Below, piece by piece: positions 55,801-62,916 of a stretch of DNA of 64,000 nt. Every line of letters starts with the position of its first letter. Position 1 is the first letter of the stretch. The notes beneath the pieces were generated by a model. That model searched no databases and was not told where the DNA came from. It saw only the letters and a list, made by a program, of their open reading frames with translations. The DNA lies in contig NC_087064.1 of assembly GCF_963678635.1 (NCBI RefSeq), forward strand, positions 15,865,802 through 15,929,801, read 5' to 3'. The translations under genes and the position numbers were made by a program. Origin of the DNA: Symsagittifera roscoffensis (Eukaryota > Xenacoelomorpha > Acoela > Convolutidae).

Positions 55801-58800
55801 GTAGTGCTCGCACAGCTCTCGACTCAGTGCGTGGCTCCACCTGCCTCAGATAATCTGCATATGTGTCCAAATGCATTAAAGTGAACTCTGATGGTTCACT
55901 CAAATTTCTTATTACCTGGTGTCCAGCCACTGAGATTATCGACTGTATCTTCTTTCCTTGCGGCGCCATGCCGAACCTCTTACCGGAGATCACTTTAAGT
56001 TTCATATCTAAACTGCTTGGTGTTTTCGTCTCCTCGAACTCCGTTGCTTCGAAGGTATTCAGTTGCTCCTGAAGCTTTTCATTTTCCAGTTCAAGTTTCA
56101 CTCTTTGTTCGATCTCTTTCGTCACCAGTTCCTGTTGTACTCTATTTAGAGCATCCTTTGCGGCTGCCTTATAATCGATCTTGAAGTCATCGGCCGCAGT
56201 TGCTGGTTCCGGTTCACATGCTTCTCCTGTTACCGCTTGCATTTTCTTTGCCGCCAGCTCTTGAGGTTTGTCCTTCCTGCGTGCCTCTGCTTCGTTTAAA
56301 AGTCGAGCCTTGCTCGCTTTCACTCCTGATAAAGCTTCTTCATGCCTTGGATGCTTGATGTCTGCCACTGCATCCCAGAATTGTGGACAGTCTGATTTAA
56401 AATGACCTTCCAAGTTGCAAAAGAAACATCTCGGGCCGAATTTCGCAATTACTCCTCTCATGAAATCCTCATGTTCCAACTCTGACGCATCTTCGTCCTC
56501 GAGGCTAAAGCCTATTGCTTTCATGCCTTGTTTATAAGCTGGGCATGCTGACACATGATGGTCTGTTGAACTACAATTAGCACAAGAGCGTCTCTTGTCC
56601 ATATCGTCCCTCGGTTTGTACCAATTGTTCCCTTGGTTCGCTGGTCCGTTGTTAAAATTGCCATAATTGTTCTTGTAATATCCAGATCTCGAAGGAGGTT
56701 TCAGCAATAGATACTCTTTCGATTTGAGTCTCAACTCCTCCGGTGTTGGCGCATTAGTTGATAGTGGTGTGTAATGCGTTGCTAGCATCGTACGAAGTTC
56801 ATCGTTTTTCACACCATCGATGAATTTTGAGGCTACGGCCAGGTTCATCCTTCGATTTGACTCATCCGGTTGGCTGCGTCTTCTCAGCATTTCCAAATCA
56901 TCGAGAAACTTGTCTATAGTTTCATCTTCCCGCTGCCTCCGTTTCTCGAAGCGCATCCTCGCCTGGTGCCCCTGCACCCCTGATCCGAAACGGTTCAATA
57001 AGATTTCGAAGATTTTTTCAGCAGTGTCACGTTGATACTGTTTCTTGGCCATGACACAGTTCAGGGCTGTCCCTTCTAAGTTGCTGGTGAGCGCGCTGCA
57101 TTCCTGTCTCTCAGACAAGTCTTCTTCCTCGAAATGCAGCTTCATTACCTCTATCCAGGTATCAATACAGCCATCAGATTCGTCTTTGTAGCATCTTGGT
57201 TTCTTAAAGACTCTTCTGGACTTTTCACTGCGTTCATTGGTTCTAGATAACCTCGTCAGGAATGTCTCCAAAGACCTGTTCAGGGGTTCAAATGCTGTGG
57301 CCATTGCCGTAGCATCCCTTGAGTGTCCCGCCTGAGTGTCCTCACACCTTGTCGAAGGCTCTGTGTGCGGTACATCCCTACAATCCGAATCACCATGAGC
57401 GTTTCCCGCTTGGCCCATGTAACTCCTCCTCGGGCTTGTATGCCCCATGTTGCCAGAATCGCTTCTCCCGGTCGCATGTGTGCTTTGCGTTGGTCGTTCG
57501 TTCGAGGTTTGTCTGTTCCCCGTTGAACTTGCTCTACTGTTCGGGCCCCATGCTGTATTACCCCTTGTGGCATAGCCTGATGAACTGCCCCTGCCTCTAG
57601 TGGATCCATTTGTCTTCCTCCTTTGATGTTCATTGAAGTTCACCCTCGGTTCTCTGCTGGGACCTCCCGAGTTCGGCTCTCCTTCTTTTGGTCCACTCTT
57701 GCTGCTTAGTAGCCCGTCCAACCTATCCATGATAGCCTGCGTTCGCCTCTCCATCATCGCGTCTATCTTTGTGTCAAGAGACCCAAGAGACTGCTCTTGC
57801 TGAATTCTTAACTTCTCCATGTCGGCTCTTAAGCGTAACTCCCTCTGTTCCGCCTCTCTTGTCATTCGCGACAAGTTCCTCGTCATATGTTCGTCTGTTC
57901 TTTCTTTCAAGCGTTTTTCGCTTCTGTCAACTTCTTGTCTGTTGCGGTTTATTTCTTCCCGCAGACTTTCTCTTTCAATGTGAACTGCTCTTTCCAGTTC
58001 ACTCATCCTTATCGACATCTGTTCATTTTGTTCTCCTAAACTGCCCACTATGTTGTTTAAGGCTTCCTCTAGTGCCGCCCCGTTATCCATGAGTGGCGTC
58101 ACATGTGGTGGTGTAACTCTGTCGGTCCCAGGTAGCTTCGTGCTGGTAGAGATCCGGGCCTTGACTCTCTGTCTTGACGTTTTATCATTATCTATTTCAG
58201 GATCCGCTAACGCGTTGCCTAGCCCTCCGGTTCTACTCTCTCCAGTTTGTGGCTCTGAACTTGTCCTAATCGCGAAGTCTTTTGACTGGCCTGGTGTGTT
58301 TGCCTCTTTGCTTATCGTTGTCACTACACCAAATTTATCCATAGTTCCAGTCTCTCTTCCGACGTGTGCCTCACTCTCCTGGATCGAACTATTGAGACTG
58401 ACTTGAGATCCAAAGTCCCCTTGCTCCTCTTCATCCTCTTCCTCCTGGGACTCCCCATCGTTTCCTGCTCCTCCTCCCATGCTGAATGGAAAGATGTTTC
58501 CGAAGGTGTTCTTCATTCTTTCTGAGAACGATGATGAGGTTGTTTGTTTTCCAGTTCCGCTTGCCATCATAGTGTTGTCTGTCGGAGATCTTCTAGTTGC
58601 CGTTACTTCAGTTGAGATGTCGGACAGTTCCGACATCTCCTCTCGATCCAACGTCCCGGTGGAAGTGGCAAAATCATGGCCTTGTTCTACCGGAGTAGAT
58701 TCACTCGCCAGCCTTCTGCCTCTCCCTTCCAGTCCATTTACTCCCTGGTTGTCGTTCATGGTATGGTCCGTATTGACCTCCACTTCTAACAGTTCTCTTC

Positions 58801-58984
58801 GCTCTTCTGAGGTCTTTTGACTTCTCGTTTCAACCATTCTGCCTGAAACCGTCCCCTTTTTATCGGACCGGGTTCGCTTGATCCAATCCACAAAAGGATC
58901 GGTCATCGTTTTTCTTTGCTTTTCAGGTATGAATTTCCTAGAGCTATTACCTCGTTTTGGTATCCTTGACTTGTCTAAACTCAT
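49382..58984 (-). CDS. Gag-Pol polyprotein of Ty3/gypsy-class element with C-terminal macrodomain
   Basis: 3,200 residues in one frame. Residues 1-310 are Ser/Thr-rich and acidic; a coiled coil covers ~315-430. Gag core is ~600-760. Two CCHC knuckles are at C801-C804-H809-C814 and C853-C856-H861-C866. Protease has DTGA at 1160-1163. Reverse transcriptase has YVDD at 1645-1648. RNase H follows (LDTDAS, ~1790, to NADSLS, ~1905). A ~490-residue spacer contains LSGE at 2121, 2143 and 2165. Integrase has H2417/H2422/C2452/C2455 and D2483, D2542, E2578 (35 residues between D and E). A GPF-type module (KKWRGPFMITEV) follows. The acidic tail leads into a ~150-residue domain (~3045-3195) resembling the TARG1/OARD1 macrodomain. 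All retroelement catalytic residues are present. Gag and Pol share one frame without frameshift, so stoichiometry must depend on processing. Confidence 0.95.
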   Translation of the reverse strand: MSLDKSRIPKRGNSSRKFIPEKQRKTMTDPFVDWIKRTRSDKKGTVSGRMVETRSQKTSEERRELLEVEVNTDHTMNDNQGVNGLEGRGRRLASESTPVEQGHDFATSTGTLDREEMSELSDISTEVTATRRSPTDNTMMASGTGKQTTSSSFSERMKNTFGNIFPFSMGGGAGNDGESQEEEDEEEQGDFGSQVSLNSSIQESEAHVGRETGTMDKFGVVTTISKEANTPGQSKDFAIRTSSEPQTGESRTGGLGNALADPEIDNDKTSRQRVKARISTSTKLPGTDRVTPPHVTPLMDNGAALEEALNNIVGSLGEQNEQMSIRMSELERAVHIERESLREEINRNRQEVDRSEKRLKERTDEHMTRNLSRMTREAEQRELRLRADMEKLRIQQEQSLGSLDTKIDAMMERRTQAIMDRLDGLLSSKSGPKEGEPNSGGPSREPRVNFNEHQRRKTNGSTRGRGSSSGYATRGNTAWGPNSRASSTGNRQTSNERPTQSTHATGRSDSGNMGHTSPRRSYMGQAGNAHGDSDCRDVPHTEPSTRCEDTQAGHSRDATAMATAFEPLNRSLETFLTRLSRTNERSEKSRRVFKKPRCYKDESDGCIDTWIEVMKLHFEEEDLSERQECSALTSNLEGTALNCVMAKKQYQRDTAEKIFEILLNRFGSGVQGHQARMRFEKRRQREDETIDKFLDDLEMLRRRSQPDESNRRMNLAVASKFIDGVKNDELRTMLATHYTPLSTNAPTPEELRLKSKEYLLLKPPSRSGYYKNNYGNFNNGPANQGNNWYKPRDDMDKRRSCANCSSTDHHVSACPAYKQGMKAIGFSLEDEDASELEHEDFMRGVIAKFGPRCFFCNLEGHFKSDCPQFWDAVADIKHPRHEEALSGVKASKARLLNEAEARRKDKPQELAAKKMQAVTGEACEPEPATAADDFKIDYKAAAKDALNRVQQELVTKEIEQRVKLELENEKLQEQLNTFEATEFEETKTPSSLDMKLKVISGKRFGMAPQGKKIQSIISVAGHQVIRNLSEPSEFTLMHLDTYADYLRQVEPRTESRAVRALLTTGGPRMKKLHGRYLEVYGPYQIMLNVDGISIYTRTYITTDDDQMGQIYLGEEELKVRRIGHDAMMEQDAVHIGYEADVTAHLLDTNGTKIGVTGLLDTGAVVSVMPIKTWERMGFTRGDLIPTNLRLAAANRGAIYVAGRTPVTVLHMGGRNLWMSFLVVENLDDADQFILGRDFVRNFDVMIDLNNGLIRIRNPDRKYVKRPINRIITDENKVPVFLDRKVKLQPGQAVVAIFRMRNLNSLSDSKQVCLVPNPNSQSSVILGRSFSVTRNGLCVSVLLNTLDTTVSIQRGKKLGYALPMRTDYEETQNLKKYSVKDCPYHANKDKILKRIDELKSIRKLFSMKSETEDGLSSCSNFPERPSSYELDSDKPVLPEIEHLKGKIGEGDFEKLRDLLDRNAEVFSKHKADIGCCNFVEHEIELEEGAVPHREGARRMTPHKSEACRAEIEMLLEYDMIEPSKSPWACGVVMAKKKGGQLRFCCDFRYLNAVTIKDAYPIPRIDESLSKLGDAKFFTTLDLGSAFWQVPLRKKDREKTGFACELGLYQWKRMPFGLCNATATFQRLMAQALTGVTKKYGNLLMCYVDDVVIATPTLEDHIDRLDEVFGCMKRAGLKCKPSKCEILRDSIKYLGRMVDRHGVRPDPEAVEAVLTWKAPRTDTQLMSFLGFANYYREFIKGYADKVYPMQKLMRNKGKKFEWNDEAQVAFENIKWELCEAPVLGMPTEKGMYVLDTDASVVAISGILHQEQEWNGRTVLRPIAYGSKVLSDTEMKYGAPKAEMFAVVTFVEKYRAYLGSAPFKLRVDNRALSWLKTYSMDQSYIGRWIVRLDGYHMIIEHRMRDKHQNADSLSKKTEFYERLEQKQANQAEVKEGFSFLDKETYEALPLTRWLDKSGHPIPGHPELPVEKAAEIKILSKEDPVPLDLLLRSNLVQQELSRMNINSLSLLDKTVQVTPQVMRMLGGFLEREVTRDDPEWTAAVASLTVSKKVKIMPSRQQHEENKRDCRTIVQQLVSSIPQEILTSTSYGRKEQGSSKRKKTVTFVDREKEGEEVEQNLLQDYLSGEKDEEKNQQSQDQHPGQVNLSGESEIDEKIPDEKQDLENKVLSGEFRWMRRKYGHDLEERAVSGTTPSTDDKSESSRMNTYSDRDSTSGSELSELAIHTLLVETRARNLDREVYQDPDSDRYLIPSERVFDNAADDLETIAVSKRSISLLPQKEVVRTDLQPFQQETQPLAKIWCVKMEEDTHQPNELNSQMRIMKTYLKARYRLSDLLRAQRNDRMTSNLKRWIENGAPDKGDLEEDSYRILRQYFMQKEGRLYLNKDGIVACRRREEDKVLYKYNAIVLPQLYQTELLFRSHDQMGHQGIDKVYQRILKRFEWPGMKKACEKWVTACLSCQQVKDPRKLRFPLQSIESSEFNEVVQIDHQKICMTDSGYNQVLVMIDHFTKYAEAVPCITASAEETCDHLINTWIARHGCPMTFQSDNGTAFVGELTKELMRRSQVAQAHSTTYHPQTNGLVERQNRTLVSMLRVYCSRYMTDWDRYLPQVMGAYNSTQHSTTGVSPHMMLTGHEKSLPLTFFYPEYEGKKTSPQVYVRDVIRRQQELNDLCRRNTQQAQARQRKRFDKKAAGAKAYSVGDYVWVFQNVIPPKGTKKLLKKWRGPFMITEVHQEGRFYRLSTGRAAHYENIKPHNPSTEDWCIPADMEEGDYLMMDPACEVNEKGTREKNDGNEVVEEGTDTPLDLDPNEQIEADDETLPYAEEDWQDSEQTEVPKNMEPDLPFTMQTRQKDGTRLRKKYNPYGDDFVVDRIDLKKIVEEVVGLEEITVSQDIDIVDDHNDEWVDDWSKPEVEFDDEQRQSNEQDLTNLRVLEWLNEMTSDPEKTSVTIQDVDRESAKYIKTERDDPSWAAQEGQLLIPASNLDLIPGMRSTGTPMDIFVRGVGVGLTHTENLIIKKLRIARETGNLEAETGEEPKKPDIGRVVESYFNLPNEYSSNIVLTDSDFILTNRTCAVAITADMSFRTALAADFKREYKNVEFLWKQRPGIGGVAALPPAVSQIPGKYLCFLVTRATEKQHVDPENLVLSLTRLRDFLVEMDVKELSLPVYDPNRGRLHPRELYALVHVIFSDTNIQVYLHKKYYLSIG
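49993..50003 (-). promoter_or_regulatory. Internal copy of the tract-like 11-mer TGTCCGGGGAG
   Basis: Preceded by a T-run (ATTTT) and followed by TGGGGGTAGG on the minus strand, giving the longest purine-rich context of the five copies. Here it is read as V-R-G-V, a different frame from the LSGE copies, so protein sequence cannot explain the match. Confidence 0.45.
52481..52623 (-). repeat. Three copies of TGTCCGGGGAG at 66-bp spacing
   Basis: Copies at 52,481-52,491, 52,547-52,557 and 52,613-52,623 are exactly 66 bp apart. In protein they give LSGE every 22 residues (2165, 2143, 2121) within the spacer between RNase H and integrase. The intervening residues differ, so only the tetrapeptide and its DNA are kept. 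They could be protease sites, nucleic-acid signals or a decayed tandem repeat. Confidence 0.7.
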
Positions 58985-59765
58985 TCTTTATTTGTCACTT
59001 TCCTATGCCTACTCTTGACTCAATTGTTAGAGACCTTATAGTTTTATTAACAATAATAATGACACAACACAATAAATTTCACCAGATTCTATTAAATAGT
59101 GACCACGAATCCCTGTATGTTGTCAGAGTACAGTTTGTATAAAATTTATTCACACTAGCCGATTATCGGTCCAAAGATCTGGAAACTAGCACAATATGAT
59201 GTTATCAGTCAATTTAAAAGATAGTGTACTCACTACCCAATCAAGCTCAGTTTAGGTTGATTTAAAATCAAAAAACAAAAAAAAATATATATTGACACAA
59301 TATGAATGTATATATAAAAAAAACGTATGTGTGTTGTACTCTTAGTCAGTCGCAGTACAATAGTCGAACCTGTCTTTTAAAGAAAAAGCTTTCCCTGCTT
59401 GGTGCTGCACCAAACAGACAAAACTTTGAAGGCAGCAATTTTCTCAAGTGGGCGTCTATTGCACCCACCGAGTACTGTGTTACCTATCTGCCTTCGGACT
59501 GCCCGAGCTAGACCTACTAAAGTCCTCAGGGCAGTCACTTTTCCCAAAAACGTATTATGTCCAATCCACACCAATGAACCATGTTCTCTTTAATTTAGAC
59601 TTAGTGTCGCGAATATCCGAGTTTGGACTTGTTTTGTATTAGTCTTGTTCTTATCGAAAGGCAAGTTACCAGCGCAGTCACTGATACCTAGCCTGTGTAT
59701 TAATAACTTAATACTTCTCACTTTTTAGTCTTTCTTTCGTTCACCTAAGTCCTTAATAAAAAAAA

Positions 59766-60060
59766 TACCCCTCCGGATTGGCACAAATAGGACCCTTCCG
59801 GATTTGTCAGAATCTAGACCCCTCCGGATTTGGACCCCTCCGAGTTGGTTAATACTAGACCCCTCCGGATTTGGACCCCTCCGAATTAGCTCAAATAAGA
59901 CCCCTCCGGATTCGGATCCCTCTTGAAAAAATTTCGACCCCTCCGGATTGGGATCCCTCTTGAAAAAATTTCGACCCCTCCGGATTGGGAGCCCTCCGAT
60001 TTTGTAAAAGTAGCTTTTAGGAGATTTCCTTTTTTTAACCTATACCCCTCCGAATACGTT
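59766..60060 (-). repeat. Array of CCCCTCCGGATT-type motifs in the leader
   Basis: About eleven copies of RACCCCTCCGGATT (plus-strand reading; variants CCTTCCGGATT, CCTCCGAATT, CCTCCGAGTT) at irregular 15-45 bp spacing, with two interspersed 'ggatccctcttgaaaaaatttcg' units. Single copies continue at about 60,117, 60,333, 60,688 and 61,162, and the motif also occurs in the LTR (38,751) and near the LTR in the leader (61,395; 61,423). Confidence 0.8.
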
Positions 60061-61962
60061 CTCCGATGCTATTATGCTGTTTGAATTAACTGGGAAGGGT
60101 ATAGGGTCCTTTCCTAGACCCCTCCGGGTTGAAGTTAAGGCACTTATTTGACAATTCACACTAACGGTGAAGGGTCTTATCACTTGCCTAATTTCGACTC
60201 TATTATGGTTGTCTTGTGCCTTCAGCCCTCCCTTTTTGTCTAGAACTGTCTTAAGTTACTTAGTTCAATCGCTATCAACTTTTGGTAGGGGTATAAGGGT
60301 TTTTTTAGAAAAATTTATAAAACGTGAAGGGTGTACCCCTCCGGATTTGTGTAATTTGCTAAAAACAATCTCAAAAAATTTTCTCTCTCGCTTTTCCGAA
60401 AAATTTCTGATCCTGTTAGTAAGCTCAGCTAATTTCTGATCTGTTGGTACCAAGATCAACTCGATATGATCAGTAGTTCCAAAGTTATTAACCAAAACGT
60501 CTTTTTTTCGAACTCAAAAAATTTTCTCTCTTACAGGTTCCGCCTAACTTTTTCCGCAAATCTGGTCCTTTCGACCTAAAAATTATTGATCCGAGCTCAG
60601 AAGGCCTATACTCTTCTAGTTCAATGCAAAAGACCCGATCTAAAACGCTATTGTAGAAAAATTTTGCGAAAAACTATGCTACCTGGACCCCTCCGGATTG
60701 ATGAATCCACCAAATCAAACACGTTATGTTCGATTTCTCTGCAACCCGGAAGGCTTTCGGGTAGCGGATTTTAAGACTTGTAGATTCACTAGTGGACGTT
60801 GTCCGAACAACTATTTTTACTGTCCTACCTTAAAAATTTCAAAAAAATTTCTAAATTTTTAGTGTTTCTTACTATCAAAATTTGGGAAAATTTGGTTTTT
60901 TGTACCAAACTAGTTTTAACCACTTCCGAACTAAAGTTAACCGGTTCTGCTTATTACAGTAGTGCAGTTACGATGTAACACACTAACTTAGCGCTTTTTT
61001 CCGTTTCAAAAAATATCGATATCTCAAAAATCGCGACTTGTGGGGTGATCAAAATATCGCAATTTTGACCCTAAAAACCGGCCAGTTCTCGTTGTTTTTG
61101 TCTGAAAATCGATATAAGACTATTAATATAGGCTATATAAGTAATAATATTAGGAATACTATACCCCTCCGGGTTTGTTTAATCTCCGAATTAAGGTGCT
61201 TAACTCGGATATTCGCAGTTCGGTGAAGGGTCACTACAGTGCAGCACTGTCGAGCCCCCCACAGATTACTATCTTACTTTTTGTACCAAAAGGGATACAA
61301 AACTTGTTAACGATACCCAACAGTCGATTGTAGTTGTCGTTGAGCCTCTTCCTGTTGTTCCCTGTACTGCTTGCCGGATCGGTCTTCACCCCGGACCCTT
61401 CCGAATTGAGCGCAAATCAGCTGACCCTTCCGGATTGGGCGCAATTTATCATTAACGTGCTTAAATGCTCAAATAACCCTACAGTACAAGCCTCACAAAC
61501 GGGCTACAAAACTGATCGTAACAATCCTGACTGATATAAATGCCTGTAATAACAATATATCTATCAACAACAAACGGGGGGGTTGAATCACATCTTGTCT
61601 GGGGGGATGATTTCTACTGATTTTTTACTTTTTTACTGTTTTTGGTTTTTTCGGTTATTTTTTATGTTTTTTGTTTTTCTTGGATACTATACTACTTTTT
61701 GTTTGGTTTTACTTATATCTTTAAGTGTTTTTGGTCACCAACCACTCAGGGGATGAGGGGTTCGCGATTCCCCCCACCCTTCCTGGTTCGTGAATTTTCG
61801 GTCTTAACTAGGTTAAAAAACTATTCACGGCAATCCGGAAGGCTTCCGCGTTCCGAACTACCCTTCCGCCCCGGCGGTTTAGGCCTAATAAGGGCGTTAA
61901 TGTGAGCATCCGCTCGGCGCGGAATGCTCGTTAACGGTTCTGCCGGTCATGATGTTAAAAAA

Positions 61963-61983
61963 GAATAACACCCAGGAGCGCCA
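61963..61983 (-). promoter_or_regulatory. Candidate primer binding site, inner element
   Basis: The minus strand reads TGGCGCTCCTGGGTGTTATTC starting 12 bp after the 5' LTR. It is identical to the outer copy's site at 37,650-37,670. The gap to the LTR is larger than usual, and the tRNA it would pair with could not be named. Confidence 0.4.
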
Positions 61984-61995
61984 TAAAAACATACA

Positions 61996-62916
61996 TGTAA
62001 CATTCGCCCGGAAGATACATATCGACGGATAACAAAACTAAGTCTTAAGACGACTGGCTAGCGTCTAAACAGAGCTTTGCATGTTTTTCACCGTCTCTAC
62101 CAAGCCAGTACTTTTCGGTGGTCTTTCCTACATCAGGCTGACAAAAACGTTACTGTTCTCCGGCTTCGACCAGAACGCTCAAATTAACTGAATTACATGC
62201 AAAGTTAGTGAGCTCATGGCTGGGTCTCTGTATCCCCAGACCACGAGGTCACTCCTAAAAACAGGGCTACTACTTATTATATTACTATTGTTTTTGTTCA
62301 GTAGATAAAAATCATCATCTCCATCGAAGATGGATCAACCCTTTCCCCCCTACTTCTAGCTCCTCATTCTTGTCAAAACGAATTAAGATCTTAATTAAAT
62401 TCAAGTCAGGACATGACGGATACTAAAATTCAATATAAGTTCATAAAAGTCCACGTCCCGAGACCCTTCCGGATTCTTGAATCCGGTGAATCAAGCTTCT
62501 TAATATCCAGTTCACAATAACTCGGAAGGCTGGGTTTTACCCTTCACCGTTGCTCGCAACGGCCCCGCAACTATTGTAACAGCACAATAGTTGCAACTCG
62601 GAACGTCCTCTGCTGTTCGGTAGTTCGTTGTAGTTTTTTAGTCTCGATTTCGTACTGTTCGTAATCGCAGATAAAAGTTGTTCTGTTTTTTCTTGCTCTT
62701 TTAGCTAAAAATGGCCGTTTCTGACGCTTCTCAGAAACATGACGCCATAATTCGAATTTTCAAAAATTAGAATTCCAGAATCTTCTAGCCTTCACCGTTT
62801 GGCCAATCGTTCAAATAACGTCCTTATCCGTTCTAAATCGCCAATTCGGAAGGCTTGCTGCTAAAATACCGAATTCTGCAGAGACTGCATTTTGGCCATT
62901 CTGGTCGAATGTCACA
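61996..62916 (-). repeat. 5' LTR of inner element
   Basis: 921 bp, identical to the 3' LTR (38,284-39,204) except for three bases. Because LTRs are equal at insertion, this dates the event as recent. Confidence 0.93.

Larger units (their letters stand above)
58985..61995 (-). other. Long 5' leader of the inner element
   Basis: About 3.0 kb between the 5' LTR and the Gag start. The part near Gag (58,985-59,765) is AT-rich without recognisable signals. The middle (59,766-60,060) is the motif array. The part next to the LTR (61,350-61,995) matches the outer copy's leader at 37,638-38,283, and 60,269-61,349 matches 62,917-64,000, all in inverted orientation. Small frames in it (such as 60,586-60,774 and 61,642-61,905) run antisense to the element. 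Confidence 0.8.
38284..62916 (-). mobile_element. Complete giant Ty3/gypsy-class LTR retrotransposon (inner, 24.6 kb)
   Basis: The order on the minus strand is: 5' LTR 62,916-61,996; leader 61,995-58,985; Gag-Pol 58,984-49,382; spacer; second ORF 48,984-40,024; 3' untranslated region 40,023-39,205; 3' LTR 39,204-38,284. The LTRs are 921 bp each and differ at three positions (38,526 versus 62,238; 39,003-39,004 versus 62,715-62,716). Both large frames are uninterrupted. It sits in the leader of another copy of the same family, in opposite orientation, flanked by CAG on both sides. The RT-RNase H-integrase order is that of Ty3/gypsy. At 24.6 kb it is in the size class of plant Ogre and planarian Burro elements, known to me as exceptionally large. 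It is GC-balanced, unlike the AT-rich host DNA around it. Confidence 0.93.

Noticed and set aside
59766-60060. CRISPR-like array
   Set aside because: Motif copies are short (~14 bp), irregularly spaced, partly degenerate and in a eukaryotic retroelement leader; there are no uniform spacers.
60586-60774. Small leader frames present in both element copies (60,586-60,774 with 63,497-63,685; 61,038-61,226 with 63,044-63,232; 61,642-61,905 with 37,728-38,051)
   Set aside because: They run antisense to the element and their similarity follows from the near-identical DNA of the two copies, so it is not evidence of selection on protein.
36718-62916. A 26-kb DNA transposon with ~1.6-kb terminal inverted repeats
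   Set aside because: The inverted ends each split into an LTR with TG...CA ends plus leader, and the coding capacity is Gag-Pol. Opposite-orientation nesting of two LTR elements explains every segment, including the extra LTR at 38,284-39,204 and the resumed leader at 62,917.
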